The notes under the pieces were generated by a model that saw only the letters and a list, made by a program, of their open reading frames with translations, ran no database searches and was not told the DNA's origin. Source: Bacteroidales bacterium UBA4230 (GTDB taxonomy: Bacteria > Bacteroidota > Bacteroidia > Bacteroidales > UBA932). From it: DNA of 53,096 bases. The DNA lies in NCBI GenBank assembly GCA_002395605.1, contig DGXO01000008.1:6472-59567 (forward strand), read 5' to 3'. The translations under genes were made by a program, and so were the position numbers. Below are positions 15,784 through 23,489 of the stretch, piece after piece. Numbering within the stretch: the stretch's first letter is position 1; every line of letters begins with the position of its first letter.

Positions 15784-17187
15784 ATGAAACGAATCGCCAT
15801 TCTCATTGCCTCAATCCTTGCCGCCGCGGGATGCACCCTCAGCAAGAATTACGTCACCTACTGTTTCACCTACGACGAGGTTGACGTGCATGCCCAGCCG
15901 TCCGACACCTCTGAGGTCCTTATGAAGGCTGTCTGCCGGAGAGGGGATCAATTCAAAGACACCGTTGCCCTTTTCTTTGACAACCGTTATCCCGTTCCCA
16001 TCGGAATCCGGGAGGTTGACGAGACCGGAGAATGGGGACGGATAAACGAGAGGTTCCCCTTTGTATATCATTATCACGGCTGGATTAAACTCAGTGACGT
16101 TGTAGTACTGGGGCCGATGGACAAAAAATCCCCCATGGCCACTTATGAGGCAACGGCTCCCGAGGTTAACCTTTATATGCACCCAAAAGCAAGCGAATCC
16201 GAAAAGATTCTGATTTATGGCAAAGGTTTCCAGTCGTTCAACTATAAGATGGAAAAGGGCGACAAAGCCCAGCTGCTGAGCAAAAAAGGCGGTTGGGGCT
16301 TCATAAGGTTTGTAAGATATGCCGATTCCACCAAAGACAGGCCCGTCTATGGCTGGGTCCAGATGAAAAACCTCAAACCTGTAGGAGAGGTCACCTATGA
16401 AGCCATCGCTGCCGATGTTGCACAGGGTATCCAGGACAAGAAGCTTGCCAAAGCAAAGCACACAGGGCCCTTCTTCCAGTGGGGCATAAAGCATTGGAAT
16501 AAGGTTCGGCCCATTTTCTGTAAAGCCTGCGAGTACGGCGCCCTGCTGGCGCTTATTGTTGCGGTCATCTGCCTTGTCCCGTCGTTCATGCGAAGAAGAT
16601 GGATGGGAACGGTACTCGTTCTGCCGCTCTGCGCCGTATATCTGTTCATTGTGGGTTCCATGAGCCAAGGCCCCGGGATAGCATATGGACTTGCCGTTCC
16701 GGTACTTGCCATGGTGGTATCATATCCCCTTCTGTACCTGAGCACCCTCTCCAGGATAGTGGGGCCTTTTATCCGTATTGTCGGCATTCTTGGCAGCATA
16801 TATGTGATGTTCCTTGTAGAGATTTTCACTTACGACTCCCTCATCCTTCACATCTTTCTTCTGCTGCTGTATGTCTACTTTACCATCAAGTTTACGCCGC
16901 TTCTTGCCAGTAAACTGGAAAACGACGTATGTCCCAATTGCGGCTTCTACGCCGGCCACGAAAGTTTGGGGGAAGAATATGAAGGCTCGACGACAACAAC
17001 CACGCACGGCTATCGTGACGAATTTGACCACAGCAGCAGAAGCGGCAACGTTGTCACCAATTACTACAATAGAATACGGGAGACCACCATCACTCATGAA
17101 GATCACTACGTAGAGGACCGCTGCTGCGCAAGGTGCGGATACAACTACGAGGTCCACAAGACCCGTATCTGGAAAGAGAAAGATTGA
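15784..17187 (+). CDS. Unknown lipoprotein with SH3-like segments, membrane helices and a split zinc-ribbon-like C-terminus
   Basis: 467 residues, family not recognised. A lipoprotein signal (MKRIAILIASILAAAGCTLS) is followed by two stretches resembling bacterial SH3 domains (about 28-110 with VDVHAQPSDTSEVLMKAVCR, and about 120-200 ending YGWVQMKNLKPVG). About five hydrophobic helices follow between 250 and 375 (for example YGALLALIVAVICLVPSFM). The C-terminal 90 residues hold two Cys pairs, CPNCG (about 382) and CARCG (about 450), separated by a Ser/Thr/Tyr-rich stretch; together they could form one zinc ribbon. The order suggests extracytoplasmic SH3 domains and a cytoplasmic zinc ribbon. 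It stands alone with its own -7 box and is followed by tatD. Confidence 0.7.
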   Translation: MKRIAILIASILAAAGCTLSKNYVTYCFTYDEVDVHAQPSDTSEVLMKAVCRRGDQFKDTVALFFDNRYPVPIGIREVDETGEWGRINERFPFVYHYHGWIKLSDVVVLGPMDKKSPMATYEATAPEVNLYMHPKASESEKILIYGKGFQSFNYKMEKGDKAQLLSKKGGWGFIRFVRYADSTKDRPVYGWVQMKNLKPVGEVTYEAIAADVAQGIQDKKLAKAKHTGPFFQWGIKHWNKVRPIFCKACEYGALLALIVAVICLVPSFMRRRWMGTVLVLPLCAVYLFIVGSMSQGPGIAYGLAVPVLAMVVSYPLLYLSTLSRIVGPFIRIVGILGSIYVMFLVEIFTYDSLILHIFLLLLYVYFTIKFTPLLASKLENDVCPNCGFYAGHESLGEEYEGSTTTTTHGYRDEFDHSSRSGNVVTNYYNRIRETTITHEDHYVEDRCCARCGYNYEVHKTRIWKEKD

Positions 17188-17209
17188 TTAGCATTTGAAC
17201 ATTTTTGAC

Positions 17210-17217
17210 TAACTTTG
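17210..17217 (+). promoter_or_regulatory. -7 box of tatD-ansA with very short leader
   Basis: TAACTTTG matches TAnnTTTG and ends 5 bp before the ATG at 17223, which supports that start over the one at 17205. The -33 element is unclear. Confidence 0.5.
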
Positions 17218-17222
17218 TGTCC

Positions 17223-18182
17223 ATGCTTGTGGACACTCATACTCACTTCTACGACGAATGGCTTCTTCCGGATGCGGAGGCGGCCATTCAGCGTGCTTTG
17301 GATGCCGGTGTTGGCAAGATGATTCAGGCCGATATCGACTCCGTGGAGCGTCCCCGCATGTGGGAGATCGGCCTCAGGCATCCCGGAGTGCTGTTTCAGA
17401 TGGCCGGGCTGTACCCCGGCTCCGTTACGGCCGATAACTGGCGCTATGAGCTGGACCAGGTCCACGGCATTTTTGGACGAGGTACAATTTCAGGTGGTGG
17501 ACCAGGTCCAGGCAGTGTGCCCCAGAATACCGTAGAAGGCACAGTCGGTGGACCAGGTCCAAGGGGTAAAATGGCACCTAGTCCAGATTATGGCTGGACC
17601 AGGTCCACTGATGTACTGGACCAGGCCCAAGGGATAGCGGCAGGAGATGCCCGGTCGGTGCCGGGCATGACGGAAATCGTGGCTATCGGGGAAATCGGCC
17701 TGGACTACCATGAAGGGAAAGAATATATCAAGGAGCAGAAGGAGGTTCTGAGGCTGCAGTTTGAGCTGGCGGCAAAACTGGGCCTGCCGGTGAATATCCA
17801 CCTGAGGGATGCGTGGGAGGACTTCCTCGCAATCCTCAAAGACTGCAAGCACCTCAATCTCAGGGGAAACCTCCACTGTTTCAGCGGAAGCTACGAGGTA
17901 TATCAGGAAGCAAACCGCTACGGGAACTGGAGCGTGGGGATAGGCGGAGTCATTACCTTCAAGAACTCAAAACTGGCCCAGACCGTGGCCAGGATCCCCA
18001 TGGAGCACATTCTCCTTGAAACCGACGCCCCGTACCTTGCCCCTGTCCCCTACCGCGGAAAACGCAATGAAAGCTCCTATCTCCCGTTAATCGCAGAAAA
18101 GGTGGCCGAAGTGAAAGGAATCTCCGTGGAAGAGTGTGCCGAAGTAACCACAAAGAACGCAGAAACACTGTTTGACATATGA
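17223..18182 (+). CDS. tatD: TatD-family metal-dependent hydrolase carrying a ~65-residue repeat-encoded insert
   Basis: 319 residues; the family is normally about 255. The TIM-barrel amidohydrolase motifs are intact: VDTHTHFYDE (metal-binding HxH), VAIGEIGLDYHEGK (metal-bridging Glu), LPVNIHLRDAWEDFLAIL, GNLHCFSGSYEVY and LLETDAPYLAPVPYRGKRNE (Asp). TatD proteins are Mg-dependent DNases linked to repair and DNA turnover. Residues about 77-149, between the GLYPGS segment and VAIGEIGLDY, are Gly/Pro-rich (GGPGPGS, GGPGPRGK, DQAQG) and coded by repeat DNA at 17452-17668. The frame is kept and no stop appears, so the insert is probably tolerated as a surface loop before the Glu strand. The gene overlaps ansA by 4 bp. 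Confidence 0.93.
   Translation: MLVDTHTHFYDEWLLPDAEAAIQRALDAGVGKMIQADIDSVERPRMWEIGLRHPGVLFQMAGLYPGSVTADNWRYELDQVHGIFGRGTISGGGPGPGSVPQNTVEGTVGGPGPRGKMAPSPDYGWTRSTDVLDQAQGIAAGDARSVPGMTEIVAIGEIGLDYHEGKEYIKEQKEVLRLQFELAAKLGLPVNIHLRDAWEDFLAILKDCKHLNLRGNLHCFSGSYEVYQEANRYGNWSVGIGGVITFKNSKLAQTVARIPMEHILLETDAPYLAPVPYRGKRNESSYLPLIAEKVAEVKGISVEECAEVTTKNAETLFDI
17452..17628 (+). repeat. Diverged RAYT-type repeat unit inside tatD
   Basis: GGACCAGGTCC occurs at 17453, 17499, 17550 and 17596, with a one-base variant GGACCAGGCCC at 17618. The flanking words match the RAYT units in the same order: GGCAT.TTTGGACG after the first palindrome, GCACAGTCGGT before the third, and TAAAAT.GCACCT after it. The distance from second to third palindrome is 51 bp in both. 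The first and last spacers are each 22 bp shorter than in the RAYT copies (46 instead of 68). The centre base is A here and T in the same-orientation RAYT palindromes. Confidence 0.9.
17647..17668 (+). repeat. ATGCCCGG hairpin repeat at the right end of the tatD insert
   Basis: ATGCCCGG (17647-17654) and CCGGGCAT (17661-17668) form an 8-bp hairpin followed by GACG. The same element type stands in dnaG at 47440-47460. It adjoins the GGACCAGGTCC unit, so two repeat families sit side by side in tatD. Confidence 0.85.
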
Positions 18183-19198
18183 AAGTTTTAGTAATCTACA
18201 CGGGCGGCACCATCGGCATGAAGGAAGATCCCGCCGACGGCACCCTGAAGCCCTTCGACTTCTCACAGATAAAGGAGGAAGTCCCGGAGCTCAACAAATT
18301 CAAGGTGCACATAGACTCCTACACCTTCAGCCCGCTCATAGACTCCTCGGACGTTGAGCCCGCGCTTTGGGTGAACCTGGCCGAACTCATCCATGAAAGA
18401 TACGACGACTACGACGGCTTCGTTATCCTCCACGGCACGGACACCATGGCCTACAGCGCTTCGGCCCTGAGTTTCATGCTGGAGGGGCTCTCAAAGCCGG
18501 TGGTCTTCACCGGAAGCCAGCTCCCCATCGGTGTCCCCCGCACGGACGGCAAGGAAAACCTCATCGGCGCGGTGGAGATAGCTTCGGCCCAAAAGGCCGA
18601 TGGCAGCGCCCAGGTCCCGGAGGTGGCAATTTTCTTCGACTCCAGGCTCCTAAGGGGCAACCGATCCACAAAATACAGTGCCGAAGCCTTCAATGCCTTC
18701 GCCTCCCCCAACCTGCCGCCGCTAGCGCAGGCCGGGATAAGCATAAAATACAACACCGACATTATAAGGAAACCATCGGCCTCACCCCTCAAGGTCCAGA
18801 CACATCTGGACTGCCGGGTGTCCATTCTGAAGATTCACCCCGGAATTACGCCCGCGGTGGCACGCCACTCCCTTTGCGCCCCGGAAATCCGCGCATGCAT
18901 CCTGGAAACATACGGTTCCGGCAATGCCATATCCAAGGACTGGTTCATGGACATAGTCCGTGAGGCCGACCGCCTCGGGAAGATTCTCCTTAACGTAACA
19001 CAGTGTAAATCAGGCACCGTGAACATGGACCTTTATGCCACCGGAGCCACCCTGAAAAAGGCAGGAGTTATATCGGGAGAGGATTTGACCACCGAAGCCG
19101 CACTTGGAAAACTGTTCTTCCTGATGGGCCGTTCAGACAACAACGAATGGGTGAAAAACATGCTTAAAATAGACCTTTGCGGTGAAATAACCGCATAA
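18179..19198 (+). CDS. ansA: Type I L-asparaginase
   Basis: 339 residues. The asparaginase fold is shown by VIYTGGTIGMKEDPADG (first catalytic Thr in TGGTI) and VILHGTDTMAYSASALSFML (second catalytic Thr-Asp in HGTDTM), then PVVFTGSQLPIG and RTDGKENLIGAVEIAS. There is no signal peptide, which fits the cytoplasmic type I enzyme that hydrolyses asparagine to aspartate and ammonia. The ATG overlaps the tatD stop by 4 bp, so both genes form one transcript. No feature of a glutamyl-tRNA amidotransferase GatD is seen, which is the main alternative in archaea. Confidence 0.92.
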   Translation: MKVLVIYTGGTIGMKEDPADGTLKPFDFSQIKEEVPELNKFKVHIDSYTFSPLIDSSDVEPALWVNLAELIHERYDDYDGFVILHGTDTMAYSASALSFMLEGLSKPVVFTGSQLPIGVPRTDGKENLIGAVEIASAQKADGSAQVPEVAIFFDSRLLRGNRSTKYSAEAFNAFASPNLPPLAQAGISIKYNTDIIRKPSASPLKVQTHLDCRVSILKIHPGITPAVARHSLCAPEIRACILETYGSGNAISKDWFMDIVREADRLGKILLNVTQCKSGTVNMDLYATGATLKKAGVISGEDLTTEAALGKLFFLMGRSDNNEWVKNMLKIDLCGEITA

Positions 19199-19201
19199 AT
19201 C

Positions 19202-19232
19202 TTTGGCCGTTTCAGGAAAAATTACTAAATTG
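19202..19232 (+). promoter_or_regulatory. Probable promoter of the ExbB/ExbD operon
   Basis: TTTG at 19202-19205 and TAAATTG at 19226-19232 are 20 bp apart. The -7 part is an imperfect match. The ATG of exbB follows at 19295, so this operon has a longer leader than most genes here. Confidence 0.4.
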
Positions 19233-19294
19233 CCGGGCAAAATTGAAATAAACACAAACTAATTCAATTTATAACTAACAACTCAAAAACTATT

Positions 19295-20086
19295 ATGAAA
19301 AAGTTTTTCATGTTTTTGGCAGTAGCAGGTCTCGTGACCTTCACTGCAAACATCGCCTCCGCACAGGATGAGGGCGCAGCCGCCCCCGCTGCCCAGGAGC
19401 AGGTAGAAGAAGCCGAAGAGGTTGTGGACCTTTTCGCCGGTTCCGGTGAGGAAGTTCCCCTCCACCAGGCTCTCAAGACCAAGTTCATCGAGGGTGGTGC
19501 AGGCTTCATGTCCCTTATCATCATCTGCCTTATCCTTGGTATGGCCCTGGCCATCGAGCGTATCCTTTACCTCGCCTTCTCCAAGACCAACACCACCAAG
19601 CTCCTCGAATCCGTAGAGGCTGCACTTGAAAAGGGTGGCATTGAGGAAGCAAAGAAAGTTTGCCGTGAAACCCGCGGCCCCGTTGCCAGCATCTTCTACC
19701 AGGGTCTCCTTCGCGCAGACCAGGGCATCGACGTTGTTGAGAAGACCATCGTCTCCTATGGCGGCGTTCAGATGAGCCTCATGGAGAACGGCCTCAGCTG
19801 GATCGGCCTGTTCATCTCCATCGCCCCTTCACTCGGATTCCTTGGTACCGTTATCGGTATGATCCAGGCCTTCGACGCCATCCAGGCAGCTGGTGACATT
19901 TCACCTAACGTTGTTGCCGGCGGTATGAAGGTGGCCCTCATCACCACTGTGGGCGGTCTTATCGTAGCCATGATCCTCCAGATCTTCTACAACTACATCA
20001 TCGCAAAGATTGACGCTCTGTCCATCGACATGGAAGACTCTTCCATCCGCTTTGTGGACACCATGGTAAAATACAACAAGAAGTAA
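19295..20086 (+). CDS. exbB: MotA/TolQ/ExbB proton-channel protein
   Basis: 263 residues. A cleavable signal peptide (MKKFFMFLAVAGLVTFTANI) precedes an acidic Ala/Glu stretch and three membrane helices: GFMSLIIICLILGMALAIE, LSWIGLFISIAPSLGFLGTV and VALITTVGGLIVAMILQIFY. The family motif GFLGTVIGMIQAF is complete. With the two ExbD proteins encoded at 20569 and 21148 it should form the inner-membrane motor that uses the proton gradient to drive TonB-dependent import, for example through the two SusC proteins of this window. A TonB-like protein is encoded far away at 39404. TolQ is the alternative assignment, but no Tol-Pal genes are present. Confidence 0.92.
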   Translation: MKKFFMFLAVAGLVTFTANIASAQDEGAAAPAAQEQVEEAEEVVDLFAGSGEEVPLHQALKTKFIEGGAGFMSLIIICLILGMALAIERILYLAFSKTNTTKLLESVEAALEKGGIEEAKKVCRETRGPVASIFYQGLLRADQGIDVVEKTIVSYGGVQMSLMENGLSWIGLFISIAPSLGFLGTVIGMIQAFDAIQAAGDISPNVVAGGMKVALITTVGGLIVAMILQIFYNYIIAKIDALSIDMEDSSIRFVDTMVKYNKK

Positions 20087-20113
20087 GTCAAACCCCTTTA
20101 AACACCAGTTAAA

Positions 20114-20560
20114 ATGAACCAGAAATACGCTAAAATAATCAAGATTGTTCTCTGGGTCCTCATGGTCCTGAGCGTCGGCGTCCTGGTCTGGGGGTTCTTG
20201 ACAGGATTTGAAGCCAATGACGGTGCAGCCACCAACGTCCTGTTGTACTGGGCATACATCGTCCTGGGCCTCGCTCTTGCTTCCGTGATTTGCCTGGGCC
20301 TGTACATTACGGCCACTACCAATCCCAAGGGTCTCATTAAAATCGGAATCGCCCTGGTTGCCGCAGCCGCCCTTTTCGGCATCTGCTACCTCCTTGCTTC
20401 CGGTGCACCCGCAGTGGGATACTCCGGTGCCAAACTGCCCAGCGCCACTGAACTCAAGATGACCGACACCATCCTCAACCTCGCTTACCTTGTTGGCGGA
20501 GCAGCTATCCTCGCCATCATCTTCGGCGAAGTCCTGATGGCCATTCGCAACAAAAAGTAA
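20114..20560 (+). CDS. Four-helix membrane protein of the ExbB-ExbD operon, function unknown
   Basis: 148 residues with four hydrophobic segments: IIKIVLWVLMVLSVGVLVWG, LLYWAYIVLGLALASVICLG, IGIALVAAAALFGICYLLAS and AYLVGGAAILAIIFGEVLM. No catalytic motif is seen. It lies 27 bp after exbB and 8 bp before exbD, an insertion commonly found in exb operons of Bacteroidota, so it is probably an accessory part of the proton-driven motor. This role is inferred from position only. Confidence 0.8.
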   Translation: MNQKYAKIIKIVLWVLMVLSVGVLVWGFLTGFEANDGAATNVLLYWAYIVLGLALASVICLGLYITATTNPKGLIKIGIALVAAAALFGICYLLASGAPAVGYSGAKLPSATELKMTDTILNLAYLVGGAAILAIIFGEVLMAIRNKK

Positions 20561-20568
20561 CGTAAACC

Positions 20569-21135
20569 ATGGCAAGAAGAAAATTTGAAGCAATCGGTTC
20601 CACGGCAGATATCGCGTTCCTGCTCCTGTGCTACTTCCTCATGACTACAACCATGGGAGATCAGTCAGGTCTGCAGCGCCGCCTTCCCCCTATCCCTGAT
20701 GAAAAACAGGCCCAGGACCAGAAGGTGAACCGCCGTAACATCATCATCGTCAGAATCAACTCTGCCGATAAGCTGTTTGCCGGTAGCGAAGCCATGGACA
20801 TCTCAATGCTGAAAGACAAGATCAAGGAGTTCCTCACCAACCCCGCCAATGACCCCAACCTCCCGGACAAGGAGGCAAAGGAAATCGAAGGCAAAACCTA
20901 CATGGTTTCCAAGGGCGTCATTTCCCTGCAGAATGACCGTGGTACCAGCTACCAGGCCTACATCGCAGTTCAAAACGAGTTGGTAAAAGCCGTCAACGAA
21001 CTTAGAGACGAGTTCTCTTACAGGGAGTTCGGCAAGAAGTTCTCCCGCCTCTCCGAAGAACAGCAGGATATAGTGAAAAAGGCCGTTCCTCAGAACATTT
21101 CAGAGGCCGAGCCTAAGGATACAGGTAAAAAATAG
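20569..21135 (+). CDS. exbD: ExbD/TolR-family protein, first copy
   Basis: 188 residues. One N-terminal membrane helix (TADIAFLLLCYFLMTTTM) holds the Asp expected to take part in proton flow; a periplasmic domain follows, starting GLQRRLPPIPDEKQ. The length exceeds the usual 140 residues because of an extended middle part (PANDPNLPDKEAKEIEGKT). It is followed by a second ExbD gene after 12 bp. Two ExbD types in one operon are common in Bacteroidota and may form mixed dimers in the ExbB pentamer. Confidence 0.9.
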   Translation: MARRKFEAIGSTADIAFLLLCYFLMTTTMGDQSGLQRRLPPIPDEKQAQDQKVNRRNIIIVRINSADKLFAGSEAMDISMLKDKIKEFLTNPANDPNLPDKEAKEIEGKTYMVSKGVISLQNDRGTSYQAYIAVQNELVKAVNELRDEFSYREFGKKFSRLSEEQQDIVKKAVPQNISEAEPKDTGKK

Positions 21136-21147
21136 GAGGTAAGCATT

Positions 21148-21621
21148 ATGTCAAAATTTGGAAGTTCCAGCAATAAGAAGGAAGTCCCCCAGGCATCGTC
21201 CAACTCCCTTTCCGATATCGTGTTCATGCTCCTGTTCTTCTTCATGGTTACCACCCAGATGCGTGAAACCGAGCAAAAGGTGAAAGTCACCATGCCCGTA
21301 GCATCGGAGGTTGCCAAACTGGAGAGAAAAGACCTGAGTGCCAATATCAACATCGGTAGCCCCACCCTGCAGTATCAGGCTATGTACGGCACCGACGCCC
21401 GTATCCAGCTCAACGACTCTTTCAAGACTGTGTCCGATATCCGCGACTTCATCGCCGCAGAGCGCGATGCAATGTCAGAGGCCGAACGTTCACTCATGAC
21501 CGTCAACCTCAGGGTAGACCAGGATGTCCGTATGGGTATCGTCTCCGACGTAAAACAGGAGCTGCGCCGCTGCTCCGCCCTTAAGATCATGTACGCCGCA
21601 CGCAAACCGGCCAAAGACTAA
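21148..21621 (+). CDS. exbD: ExbD/TolR-family protein, second copy
   Basis: 157 residues with the membrane helix SLSDIVFMLLFFFMVTTQM, including the conserved Asp, and the periplasmic part VKVTMPVASEVAKLERKD. The C-terminal region (LRVDQDVRMGIVSDVKQELR) matches the ExbD/TolR domain. It closes the operon that begins with exbB, and two hairpins with T-runs follow. Confidence 0.9.
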   Translation: MSKFGSSSNKKEVPQASSNSLSDIVFMLLFFFMVTTQMRETEQKVKVTMPVASEVAKLERKDLSANINIGSPTLQYQAMYGTDARIQLNDSFKTVSDIRDFIAAERDAMSEAERSLMTVNLRVDQDVRMGIVSDVKQELRRCSALKIMYAARKPAKD

Positions 21622-21645
21622 GGGGTTTTACATCTAACTTATATT

Positions 21646-21683
21646 AAAAATGGGTGACCGCAGTAGTGGCCACCCATTTTTTT
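21646..21683 (+). terminator. Terminator of the exb operon
   Basis: AAAATGGGTG pairs with CACCCATTTT (21647-21656 with 21671-21680), followed by T's. The inner GTGACC...GGCCAC core closely resembles the terminator at 45779-45809. Confidence 0.85.
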
Positions 21684-21718
21684 CGAAAATAATGCAACTT
21701 TTTTATCTCACGAAAAAT

Positions 21719-21749
21719 CGGCCCCTAGGATAGCCTAGAGGCCGTTTTT
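21719..21749 (+). terminator. Second hairpin with T-run after the exb operon
   Basis: CGGCC-C-CTAGG and CCTAG-A-GGCCG form a ten-pair stem with one internal mismatch and a four-base loop, followed by five T. It is a good intrinsic terminator form and may back up the first. The remaining 21750-21853 stretch shows no gene. Confidence 0.7.
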
Positions 21750-21853
21750 CACAAAAGCGCCAGAAAGAATAATTGCTTATCTGCCTAAGAATAAGGGAAT
21801 TAGGCAAAGAGAATTTAAACGCCGCCTTTTTTCGGGAAAGGAGGCGGGCGGGC

Positions 21854-21861
21854 TATTTTTG
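21854..21861 (+). promoter_or_regulatory. -7 box before the small HTH-like gene
   Basis: TATTTTTG matches TAnnTTTG and lies 26 bp before the ATG at 21888. A weak TTTC stands 20 bp upstream in the position of the -33 element. Confidence 0.45.
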
Positions 21862-21887
21862 CGGCCAAATTTTTAAACCGCAAAAAT

Positions 21888-22331
21888 ATGACACAAATTG
21901 AACGTAAAAGCATTGACAGGCAGCGCCATGCAATGCACAGAGAGTACGGCCTGCTGGCAAAATTCCTTTCAAAAATATTCCGGGACATCGACTCCGGTGA
22001 ACTGCAACTTTCGGAAGGAATGAGGGATCTTTACAGGAAAGAGTTGGAAGCATTATTCGGCACATCCACAAGGTGGGGAAAACTGCAGCAGGATCTGAAC
22101 GAGTGCCAGGGAGGCATCTTGAAAGACCTAAAAAAGGATTTTCCATATTTTACGGGAACCCAAATCCAGGTATTCAGCTATCTGGCCTCAGGGCTCCCTT
22201 TTTTTCTTATAGCCAACCTTGCCGGACTGTCAAGTGAGAACTCCGTTTATGTAATGAAAACGAAAATGAGGGAACGAATAACAGGCACTTCCTGCCCCCG
22301 ACGCGAAGAGTACCTGAAATTGCTGGAGTGA
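21888..22331 (+). CDS. Small protein with a C-terminal LuxR-like helix-turn-helix, function unknown
   Basis: 147 residues. The N-terminal 90 are predicted helical and charged (MTQIERKSIDRQRHAMHREY). The C-terminal part, FPYFTGTQIQVFSYLASGLP followed by FLIANLAGLSSENSVYVMKT, has the spacing of the LuxR-like helix-turn-helix found at the end of large TPR-type regulators of Bacteroidota. Those regulators are 500 or more residues, so this may be a stand-alone DNA-binding protein or a remnant of a longer one. It has its own -7 box and intact start and stop, and ends 5 bp before the stop of the convergent lacI gene. Confidence 0.6.
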   Translation: MTQIERKSIDRQRHAMHREYGLLAKFLSKIFRDIDSGELQLSEGMRDLYRKELEALFGTSTRWGKLQQDLNECQGGILKDLKKDFPYFTGTQIQVFSYLASGLPFFLIANLAGLSSENSVYVMKTKMRERITGTSCPRREEYLKLLE

Positions 22332-22336
22332 TATCC

Positions 22337-23347
22337 TCAGCAACTTCCTCTCACGACAAGCGTAGGAGGAATAAGTATTTGCCTGGAAGCCGGATCAGGG
22401 TGCCCGGCACGGCGAGCGGCGATTATTTCCATGAGAGTGTCCACGGCCACCTTGCCGGCTTCCCTGAGCGGCTGCTCAACGCGAGTGACCGCCGGATCCA
22501 TGAAATCCAGGAACCCGTTGTTGTCGTAGGAAATAATGCCCACATCCTTGCCGGGCCGAAGGTTCAGGCGGCGAAGCGCATCTATGGCCCCAAGAAGGAT
22601 GGTTGCGCTGAACGCAAAAACAGCATCGTATTCACGGCCGCCGGAGAAGGCTGCCAGAATCTCCCGGTTGCCGTTTTCCACAGAGAATGCGTTCCCGGCA
22701 ATCTTGTAGTCTACGCCGTGGACTCCAATGGCGTCTACGAATCCCCTCACCCTTTCCTTGTTCGGCATGGAATCCGGCACTCCCTGGATGGCCAGAATGC
22801 GTTTATATCCCTTGTCAAGAAGATACTCCGTAGCCATCCTGGAACCGGCGTAGTTGTCTGTGCACACATAAGAGAGGGATGTCTTCTTGAAATGGCGGTC
22901 TATGAGAACCATTGGAATCTGCGAACTCACATGCTCATGGAAATCCGGAGTGGAGGATACCGGAATGCAGATTATGCCGTCCACGCTCCGGCTCATGAAC
23001 ATCCTAAGTTCCTGGACCTCGTCACGGGCCGATTCACGGGAGTCTGCAAGAAGCACATGATATCCCCTTGAGTGGAGTATACCTATAATTATACCTGCAA
23101 GCGAAGCGAAGAAGGGGTTGTCAACCTCCGGGATGAGAAGCCCCACGGTGTTGGATTTCTGTGTACGGAGAGTCTGGGCAATGAGATTGGGCTGATAATT
23201 GAGGCGCTGAGCCGCTTCTTTTATCAGGGTTTCCGTTTCCCTGCTTATCCTGTATGTTTTGGCCTTTCCCGACAGGACACGGGAAATTGTTGAAACAGAG
23301 TAACCTGTTTGCTCAGATATGGTAAGCAGGGTGTTCTTTTGTGCCAT
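22337..23347 (-). CDS. LacI-family transcriptional regulator (predicted ribose-locus regulator)
   Basis: 336 residues from the ATG at 23347. The frame stays open to 23893, but that extension is antisense to ribokinase and covers this gene's own promoter. The N-terminal HTH is LLTISEQTGYSVSTISRVLS, followed by the hinge region and the sugar-binding core VGLLIPEVDNPFFASLAG through LIPPTLVVRGSC. It is divergent from the ribokinase operon, and an operator-like palindrome lies downstream of the ribokinase -7 box, so it probably represses that operon until ribose or a derivative binds. Glowacki and co-workers described a regulated ribose locus in Bacteroides; the regulator type and effector here are inferred. 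Confidence 0.9.
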   Translation of the reverse strand: MAQKNTLLTISEQTGYSVSTISRVLSGKAKTYRISRETETLIKEAAQRLNYQPNLIAQTLRTQKSNTVGLLIPEVDNPFFASLAGIIIGILHSRGYHVLLADSRESARDEVQELRMFMSRSVDGIICIPVSSTPDFHEHVSSQIPMVLIDRHFKKTSLSYVCTDNYAGSRMATEYLLDKGYKRILAIQGVPDSMPNKERVRGFVDAIGVHGVDYKIAGNAFSVENGNREILAAFSGGREYDAVFAFSATILLGAIDALRRLNLRPGKDVGIISYDNNGFLDFMDPAVTRVEQPLREAGKVAVDTLMEIIAARRAGHPDPASRQILIPPTLVVRGSC

Positions 23348-23366
23348 TCGTGAAAAAATTCTACCC

Positions 23367-23398
23367 CAAAGATACACTTTTATACACTTTTTTTCAAA
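23367..23398 (-). promoter_or_regulatory. Promoter of the second lacI gene
   Basis: On the minus strand TTTG (23398-23395), a 20-bp spacer and TATCTTTG (23374-23367) match the consensus. The ATG follows 19 bp later at 23347. Confidence 0.78.
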
Positions 23399-23427
23399 TC
23401 GAACGGTACAACTTAAAAATTTTTTAT

Positions 23428-23435
23428 TATATTTG
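23428..23435 (+). promoter_or_regulatory. -7 box of the ribokinase operon
   Basis: TATATTTG matches TAnnTTTG, 54 bp before the ATG at 23490. No good TTTG stands 19-20 bp upstream. Confidence 0.55.
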
Positions 23436-23443
23436 TTAAAGCC

Positions 23444-23461
23444 TGCGCAAACGATTGTGCA
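23444..23461. promoter_or_regulatory. LacI-type operator of the ribokinase operon
   Basis: TGCGCAAACGATTGTGCA is an 18-bp imperfect palindrome of the form TGC.CAA.CG.TTG.GCA with central CG. It begins 8 bp after the -7 box, where a bound repressor would block transcription. Its outer bases differ from the site at 8233-8248, which fits a different LacI protein. Confidence 0.7.
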
Positions 23462-23489
23462 AATTTGAGCAAAACGTAACACTAAGATT

